NCBI RefSeq assembly: GCF_029223485.1
Contig: NZ_JARHTP010000005.1
Coordinates: forward strand, 434,001 to 498,000
Length of the DNA: 64,000 bases
DNA from: Streptomyces coacervatus
GTDB lineage: Bacteria > Actinomycetota > Actinomycetes > Streptomycetales > Streptomycetaceae
Direction of reading: 5' to 3'
Each line of letters begins with the position of its first letter. The first letter of the stretch is position 1. Below, piece after piece: positions 59,625 to 64,000 of this stretch. Below the pieces are notes generated by a model that did no database searches, was not told where the DNA came from, and saw only the letters and a program-made list of their open reading frames with translations. A program made the translations under genes and the position numbers.

Positions 59625-60241
59625 GCACGACCCTCCTGCTGGCCCGCCACGGGCAGACCGTCTGGCACGCCGAGAACCGTTACGCGGGCGTGAGCGACGT
59701 CGCCCTCACCGACACGGGCCACGCCCAGGCCGAAGCCCTCGGCCGCTGGGCCGCAGCCCACCCCGTCGACGCGATCTGGACCTCCCCGGTGTCCCGGGCC
59801 GTCATCACCGCAGCCCCCGCCTGCCGCGCCCTGGCCCTCACCCCACACCGCGAACCCGACCTGCGCGAATGCGACTTCGGGGTGGTGGAGGGCCGGACGC
59901 TCGCCGAGTTCGGGGCTGAGCACCCGAAGGCGGCGGAGGCGTTCCGGGCCGACCCGGTGACCCACCCGTTCCCGGGCGCCGAGGACCCGACGGCCGCGGC
60001 GGAACGGGGCGCGGCCGCGCTGCACCGCATCGCCGCCGCGCACGACGAGGAGCGGGTCCTGGTGGTCGCGCACAACACGCTGCTGCGGCTGGTGCTTTGC
60101 GAGTTGCTGGGCATCCCGTTGGGCGAATACCGCCGGGTCTTTCCGCGACTGCGGAACGCGGCGCTCACCGAACTCCGTATGAACACCGGGTCGGTCGGGC
60201 TGATCTCGCTGAATGTTCCGTGCGAGCCGGACCCGGCGTAG
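59621..60241 (+). CDS. Histidine phosphatase (phosphoglycerate mutase-like)
   Basis: Protein of 206 residues. The RHG motif LLARHGQTVWHAENRYAG (residues 6-23) carries the phosphorylated His, the acid residue lies in LRECDFGVVEGRT, and the second His is in VVAHNTLLRLVL (about 152-163). Members are mostly phosphatases of small sugar phosphates. Its coupling to an FGGY kinase gene is notable: it could remove phosphate from a pathway end product, recycle a dead-end sugar phosphate or set the inducer level for DeoR. Confidence 0.87.
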   Translation: MSTTLLLARHGQTVWHAENRYAGVSDVALTDTGHAQAEALGRWAAAHPVDAIWTSPVSRAVITAAPACRALALTPHREPDLRECDFGVVEGRTLAEFGAEHPKAAEAFRADPVTHPFPGAEDPTAAAERGAAALHRIAAAHDEERVLVVAHNTLLRLVLCELLGIPLGEYRRVFPRLRNAALTELRMNTGSVGLISLNVPCEPDPA

Positions 60242-60255
60242 CGCGCGCACCCACC

Positions 60256-60294
60256 GGAGAGCCCCCGCGAGTCACGTCCTCGCGGGGGCTCTCC
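60256..60294. terminator. Bidirectional terminator
   Basis: A perfect 16-bp stem (arms 60256-60271 and 60279-60294) with a 7-base loop lies between the phosphatase and sodF, which converge. Confidence 0.88.
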
Positions 60295-60359
60295 GTCATT
60301 CCGCCTGCCTGCATGAACGGTGAGAAGACGATCACGAGGCAGGACGACCCGATACGCCC

Positions 60360-61001
60360 TTACGGCGCCAGCAGAAGAACATCCGCACGGGACTTCGCGG
60401 CCTCGTAACGTCGTGCCACGTCCTGCCAGTTGACGACCTGCCACATCGCCTCGATGAAGTCCACCTTCTGGTTCTTGTACTGCAAGTAGAAGGCGTGCTC
60501 CCACGCGTCGAAGACCAGAATCGGCACCGAGCCCTGGCCGACGTTGCCCTGGTGGTCGTAGACCTGCTCGACGACGAGGCGGCCGCTCAGCGGTTCGTAC
60601 GCGAGGACGCCCCAGCCCGAACCCTGCGTCGTCGCGGCGGCCTTCGACAGTTGCGCCCTGAAGCCCGCGAACGACCCGAAGGACTCGGCGATGGCGTCCG
60701 CCAGCTCGCCCACGCCGTCCGCCGCCAGCGGCTCACCGCCGCCGTCACCGGTCATGTTCTGCCAGTAGATGCTGTGCAGGATGTGCCCGGACAGATGGAA
60801 CGCCAGGTTCTTCTCCAGGCCGTTGACCGAGCCCCACGACTCCTTGTCCCGCGCCTCCGCGAGCTGCTCCAGCGTGTCGTTGGCGCCCTTCACGTACGCC
60901 GCGTGGTGCTTGTCGTGGTGCAGCTCGATGATCTCGGGGCTGATCACCGGGGAGAGTGCGGAGTAGTCGTACGGCAGGTCGGGCAGCGTGTAGACGGGCA
61001 T
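60360..61001 (-). CDS. sodF: Iron (Fe-Zn) superoxide dismutase SodF
   Basis: Protein of 213 residues. The Fe/Mn SOD fold has metal-ligand segments IIELHHDKHHAAYV, SGHILHSIYW and VFDAWEHAFYL, plus GSGWGVLAY. The ATG at 61001 has GGAGGGG upstream; an upstream in-frame ATG lies in the operator and is unlikely. It converts superoxide to peroxide and oxygen in the cytoplasm. The perfect Nur box just upstream means repression by nickel-loaded Nur, so SodF is made when nickel is too scarce for the nickel enzyme SodN. Confidence 0.94.
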   Translation of the reverse strand: MPVYTLPDLPYDYSALSPVISPEIIELHHDKHHAAYVKGANDTLEQLAEARDKESWGSVNGLEKNLAFHLSGHILHSIYWQNMTGDGGGEPLAADGVGELADAIAESFGSFAGFRAQLSKAAATTQGSGWGVLAYEPLSGRLVVEQVYDHQGNVGQGSVPILVFDAWEHAFYLQYKNQKVDFIEAMWQVVNWQDVARRYEAAKSRADVLLLAP

Positions 61002-61026
61002 GGCGGGGTCCCCTCCGAAACTCTTA

Positions 61027-61043
61027 TTGCAATCTACTTGCAA
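61027..61043. promoter_or_regulatory. Nur (nickel-responsive Fur-family) box
   Basis: TTGCAA-N5-TTGCAA (61027-61032 and 61038-61043) exactly matches the published Streptomyces Nur box and lies 26-42 bases before the sodF start. Confidence 0.85.
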
Positions 61044-61063
61044 GTACACGCTAGCAACAAGAA

Positions 61064-61087
61064 GCCCCCGTGGGGTGCACGGGGGGC
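61064..61087 (-). terminator. Terminator between the amino-acid permease and sodF
   Basis: CCCCCGTG pairs with CACGGGGG across a 5-base loop. On the minus strand TTCTTGTT follows, making it a credible terminator for the permease transcript before the sodF promoter. Confidence 0.7.
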
Positions 61088-61130
61088 CTCTCGGTGGTGC
61101 GGCGCGGTTGTGTCAGCGCCGTCAGTGCCG

Positions 61131-62513
61131 TCAGTGCCTGGCCTTCTGTCGGGCATACCCCGCCGCCGCCAGCACCGCCGTCATCCCGCCCGTGTAGTAG
61201 AGCTGGACCCGGGTGTCGGGCTCCCGGGCCATCAGGACGAAGATCGCCGCCATGCCCGCCAGGGCCACCCACGTCAGCCACGGGAACGCCCACATCCGTA
61301 CGGCGAGCTTCTCCGGCGCCTCCCGGTTCAGGCGTGCCCGCAACCGCAGCTGGCTGACCGCGATGAAGATCCAGACGACCAGGATCACCGCGCCGATCAT
61401 GTTCAGCAGCCAGGGGAAGACGTCGTCCGGCCGCCAGTAGCTCAGCACCACGCACACGAAACCGAAGACCGAGGAGGCGAGGACCGCGATGCGCGGGACG
61501 CCGCCGGACACCCGGCCGAGCGCCCTCGGGCCGTGGCCCCGCTCCACCAGTGAGTAGGCGATGCGCGAGGAGCCGTAGATGTTGGCGTTCATGGCGGAGA
61601 GGAGGGCGACCAGGACGACGACGTTCATGACCTGCCCGGCGCCCGGGATGTTGAGGTGGTCGAGGGCGGCGACGTACGGGCCCTTCTCGACGACCGCGGC
61701 AGAGTCCCACGGGACGAGCGTCACGATGACCGCCATCGAGCCGATGTAGAACAGCGCGATGCGCCACATCGCGGTGCGGACCGCGCTCGCCACGCCGCGC
61801 ACCGGGTCCTGCGACTCGGCCGCCGCGATGGTGACGGTCTCCAGGCCGCCGTACGCGAAGATCGAGGCGAGTACGCCGACGATCAGGCCCTCGCTGCCGT
61901 TCGGGAGGAAGTCGCTCAAATTGCTGGTCCCCGGGGCGTTTGTGCCAGGCAGGACACCTGCGACGGCGAGCACGCCCAGGACCAGGAACAGGCTGATCGC
62001 CCCGACCTTCAGGGCCGCGAACCAGAACTCGAACTCGCCGAAGTTCTTCACCGCGGCGAGGTTCGTGACGCAGAAGACGACCATGAAGAGGGCCACCCAC
62101 GCCCACTCGGGCGTCCCCGGCAGCCAGCCCGTCACGATCTTCGCCGCGCCGATGCCCTCCAGTCCGACGGCCGTGCAGAGCAGCACCCAGAAGGACCAGC
62201 CCGCGGTGAAGCCTGCCCACGGACCGATCGCGCGCTCGGCATGAGCGGAGAAGGAGCCCGATGACGGGTACGCGGCCGACATCTCGCCCAGCATCCGCAT
62301 CACCAGCATCACGAGGAGGCCGGAGAGCGTGTAGGCGACGACGATGGAGGGGCCGGCCGCGGCGATACCCGCGCCGGAGCCCACGAACAGGCCCGCACCG
62401 ATGACACCCCCGAGAGCGATCATCGACAGGTGGCGCTGCTTCAGGCCGTGGGACAGAGTGGGGTCGGCGTCCGCCTGTGGCGGCGTCTCGACCTCGGTGG
62501 TGCTGCTGGGCAT
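61131..62513 (-). CDS. Amino-acid permease (APC superfamily, AAT type)
   Basis: Twelve-helix membrane protein of 460 residues. The first helix has the diagnostic MIALGGVIGAGLFVGSGAGI (about 31-50), and EMSAAYPSSGSFSAHAERAI follows, as in the GABA/D-Ser/aromatic amino-acid permeases. It probably imports an amino acid with protons. A short Glu/Pro/Asp-rich cytoplasmic tail begins the protein. The ribosome site is weak. It lies between sodF and a TauD-type gene on the same strand, each with its own terminator. Confidence 0.88.
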   Translation of the reverse strand: MPSSTTEVETPPQADADPTLSHGLKQRHLSMIALGGVIGAGLFVGSGAGIAAAGPSIVVAYTLSGLLVMLVMRMLGEMSAAYPSSGSFSAHAERAIGPWAGFTAGWSFWVLLCTAVGLEGIGAAKIVTGWLPGTPEWAWVALFMVVFCVTNLAAVKNFGEFEFWFAALKVGAISLFLVLGVLAVAGVLPGTNAPGTSNLSDFLPNGSEGLIVGVLASIFAYGGLETVTIAAAESQDPVRGVASAVRTAMWRIALFYIGSMAVIVTLVPWDSAAVVEKGPYVAALDHLNIPGAGQVMNVVVLVALLSAMNANIYGSSRIAYSLVERGHGPRALGRVSGGVPRIAVLASSVFGFVCVVLSYWRPDDVFPWLLNMIGAVILVVWIFIAVSQLRLRARLNREAPEKLAVRMWAFPWLTWVALAGMAAIFVLMAREPDTRVQLYYTGGMTAVLAAAGYARQKARH

Positions 62514-62561
62514 GGGCGCGGCTCGTCCATTACGTGAGATGGGCAAAAACGCCCACAGTCT

Positions 62562-62595
62562 GGGCAGCCTCTCCGGTCAGGAGGAGAGGCTGCCC
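62562..62595 (-). terminator. Terminator after the TauD-type gene
   Basis: A perfect 13-bp stem (GGGCAGCCTCTCC and its complement) with an 8-base loop lies 32 bases past the dioxygenase stop. Confidence 0.85.
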
Positions 62596-62626
62596 ACTAT
62601 CCGGACGCGCCCGGTACGTGCTGTGA

Positions 62627-63523
62627 CTAGGCGGCTACGGATGTGTAGTGCGAGGCGTCGCCCTCGATCGAGTAGCTCTCCTTGCCCTCGATGCCGACCG
62701 GGATGTCACCGGCGACGGTCACCCGGTGCAGGCGGCGCGGCAGGCCGTCGTAGTTGTCGATGGCGTAGTGCTGGGTGATGCGGTTGTCGAAGAGGACCAG
62801 CTGGTTCTCGGACCAGCGGTGGCGCAGGATGTTCTCCGGGCGGGTGACGTACGCCTGGAGCAGGTCGAGGATCTTGCGGGACTCGGACGGTGACAGGCCC
62901 ACGATGCGCTGCGCGAAGCCGCCGATGAACAGGCCGCGTTCACCGGTCAGCGGGTGGACGCGGACCACCGGGTGGACCGTGCGGTACTTGATGGATGTGA
63001 ACTGGGCGCGCTGGGCCGCCTCTTGCTCGTCGAGCTCCTCCTCGGAGACGGCGTAGTCGTAGTCGTTGGTGTGCTCCGCCCACAGGGTGTCCGCCAACTG
63101 GCGCAGGGACTCGGGGAGTTGGCGGTAGGCGGCTGCCGAGCTGGCGATCAGGGTCTCGCCGCCGTACGGCGGGATCGTGATCGAGCGCAGGGTGCTGGCC
63201 TGCGGCGGGTTGAGGACGAACGTCACGTCCGTGTGCCAGTGGTTGGCGGCGCGGCCGCGCTCGCTGTCGACGGGCAGGACGTTCGGGACGCCGTCCACGG
63301 AGGAGACCGTCGGATGGGCGGTGGTGACGTCACCGAAGTGACGGACGAAGGCCTGCTGGCCCTCGTCGTCGAGGTTCACGTCGTCGAAGACGAGGGCTTT
63401 GTGGACGTTGAGGGCCTCGCGGACCGCGACGGCCGTCTCCTCGTCGAGCGGCTTGGAGATGTCGAGGCCAAAGACGCGGGCGCCGATGTTCGCGGTGACC
63501 TTCTGGATTTCGATGGCGGACAT
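62627..63523 (-). CDS. TauD/TfdA-family Fe(II)/2-oxoglutarate dioxygenase
   Basis: Protein of 298 residues. The iron ligands are His and Asp of NHWHTDVTF (about 95-103) and the distal His in RRLHRVTVAGD; the Arg of this segment should bind 2-oxoglutarate. The SENQLVLFDNRITQHYAIDN stretch is typical. It probably cleaves a sulfonate or sulfate ester to release sulfite or sulfate. It follows the FMN monooxygenase gene by 14 bases, so the two form an operon, likely for organosulfur use under sulfur limitation. Confidence 0.88.
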   Translation of the reverse strand: MSAIEIQKVTANIGARVFGLDISKPLDEETAVAVREALNVHKALVFDDVNLDDEGQQAFVRHFGDVTTAHPTVSSVDGVPNVLPVDSERGRAANHWHTDVTFVLNPPQASTLRSITIPPYGGETLIASSAAAYRQLPESLRQLADTLWAEHTNDYDYAVSEEELDEQEAAQRAQFTSIKYRTVHPVVRVHPLTGERGLFIGGFAQRIVGLSPSESRKILDLLQAYVTRPENILRHRWSENQLVLFDNRITQHYAIDNYDGLPRRLHRVTVAGDIPVGIEGKESYSIEGDASHYTSVAA

Positions 63524-63537
63524 GTTCACGGGTCCTT

Positions 63538-64000
63538 TCAGACGGAGGCGAGTGCGGGAGTGGTGGTGACGTGCTGGTTGGCGGGGCGGGGGAGGCCGTA
63601 GCGCTCCCGGAGGGTCCGGCGCGATCCGTACTCGGTGCGGAGCAGGCCGCGGGCGCGGAGGATCGGGACGACCTGGTCGACGAACGTCTCCAGGCCGGAG
63701 GGCAGCACGGCGGGCATGATGTTGAAACCGTCGGCGGCGCCCTGCGTGAACCACGTCTCGATCGCGTCGGCGACCTGCTCGGGCGTGCCCGCGAAGGTGA
63801 GGTGGCCGCGTCCGCCGCCGAGCCGGCCGATCAGCTGCCGGACGGTGAGGCGTTCGCGCCGGGCGAGTTCGACGATGAGCGTGTAGCGGCTCTTGGCGCC
63901 CTCGATGGCGTCCTCGGGCGGGAGGTCGGAGGGCAGTTGTCCGTCCAACTCCAGGGTTCTGCCCGGGAGTTGGAGCAACCGCTCCAGGTTGGCCACCCCG
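63538..64000 (-). CDS. FMN-dependent monooxygenase, NtaA/SnaA/DszA type (5' end outside window)
   Basis: Only the C-terminal 153 residues are in the window, and the frame is open to the right edge. The visible part (LQLPGRTLELDGQLPSDLPP, then HLTFAGTPEQVADAIETWFT, then GADGFNIMP-like AADGFNIMPAVLPSGLETFV) is the characteristic end of bacterial luciferase-like monooxygenases of the nitrilotriacetate/dibenzothiophene/sulfone group. They use reduced FMN from a partner reductase. Coupling to the TauD-type gene supports a role in desulfurising an organosulfur compound. Confidence 0.85.
   Translation of the reverse strand, partial: GVANLERLLQLPGRTLELDGQLPSDLPPEDAIEGAKSRYTLIVELARRERLTVRQLIGRLGGGRGHLTFAGTPEQVADAIETWFTQGAADGFNIMPAVLPSGLETFVDQVVPILRARGLLRTEYGSRRTLRERYGLPRPANQHVTTTPALASV

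Noticed and set aside
1..64000. CRISPR arrays, tRNA or rRNA genes, phage attachment sites.
   Set aside because: I found no regularly spaced direct repeats of the right size and no recognisable tRNA or rRNA sequence. The tandem repeats present are short and coding or operator repeats.

Overview
The window is chromosomal DNA of a Streptomyces or a close relative. GC is very high, third codon positions are almost all G or C, start codons are ATG or GTG with GGAGG-type ribosome sites, and the content is typical of the genus: a csn chitosan-oligosaccharide locus, Nur-regulated sodF, ECF sigma factors, a mycothiol-linked nitroreductase and Tat-exported hydrolases. I see no tRNA, rRNA, CRISPR array or intact insertion sequence. 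From memory, much of the order (csn operon, malQ, first aminopeptidase N, asd, sodF) resembles the S. coelicolor SCO2663 to SCO2633 region; I could not check this.

Layout. 1-1150: truncated multi-pass membrane gene, perhaps GlnX-like. 1310-8052: six-gene csnR-E-F-G-H-K operon for chitosan oligosaccharide uptake and use, with a ROK operator upstream. 8254-10211: MscS-type channel and HNH protein. 10314-12891: PadR/ABC ATPase/permease operon. 13069-15611: a small peptide gene with 12-residue repeats, a 228-bp MITE-like element and malQ. 15683-24220: regulators with neighbouring enzymes and transporters (TetR/FAD monooxygenase, EamA/LysR, two SDR enzymes, LysR, and a zinc-finger/ECF/SnoaL fusion). 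24339-38936: housekeeping and secreted functions (aminopeptidase N, asd, ECF/anti-sigma pair, giant subtilase, Nudix, a two-gene membrane unit, secreted phosphoesterase behind a PHO-box-like site, secreted serine hydrolase).

38950-45436 looks like accessory DNA: a MocR regulator facing a truncated gene, an AT-richer junction, a glycosyltransferase, another coding remnant, a secreted ricin-type lectin, a DUF234 ATPase behind an AT-rich palindrome, and an AbiEi-like/nuclease-like protein. A second aminopeptidase N (45619-48198) follows, then an Rv2466c-type nitroreductase behind a SigR-like promoter.

49014-60241 is a carbohydrate or polyol catabolic cluster: binding protein, two permeases, two different MalK-type ATPases (both with Glu in the Q-loop), a DeoR regulator, a hydroxyacid dehydrogenase and an FGGY kinase on one strand, and a second FGGY kinase with a histidine phosphatase divergently. 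The window closes with sodF behind a perfect Nur box, an amino-acid permease, a TauD-type dioxygenase and a truncated FMN-dependent monooxygenase; the last two suggest organosulfur use.

The best candidates for something undescribed are the repeat peptide plus MITE at 13.1-13.5 kb, the zinc-finger/ECF/SnoaL fusion beside an SDR lacking its catalytic Tyr and Lys, the DUF234 ATPase with its own palindromic operator, the disrupted MocR locus, and the dual-ATPase importer with two kinases and a phosphatase.
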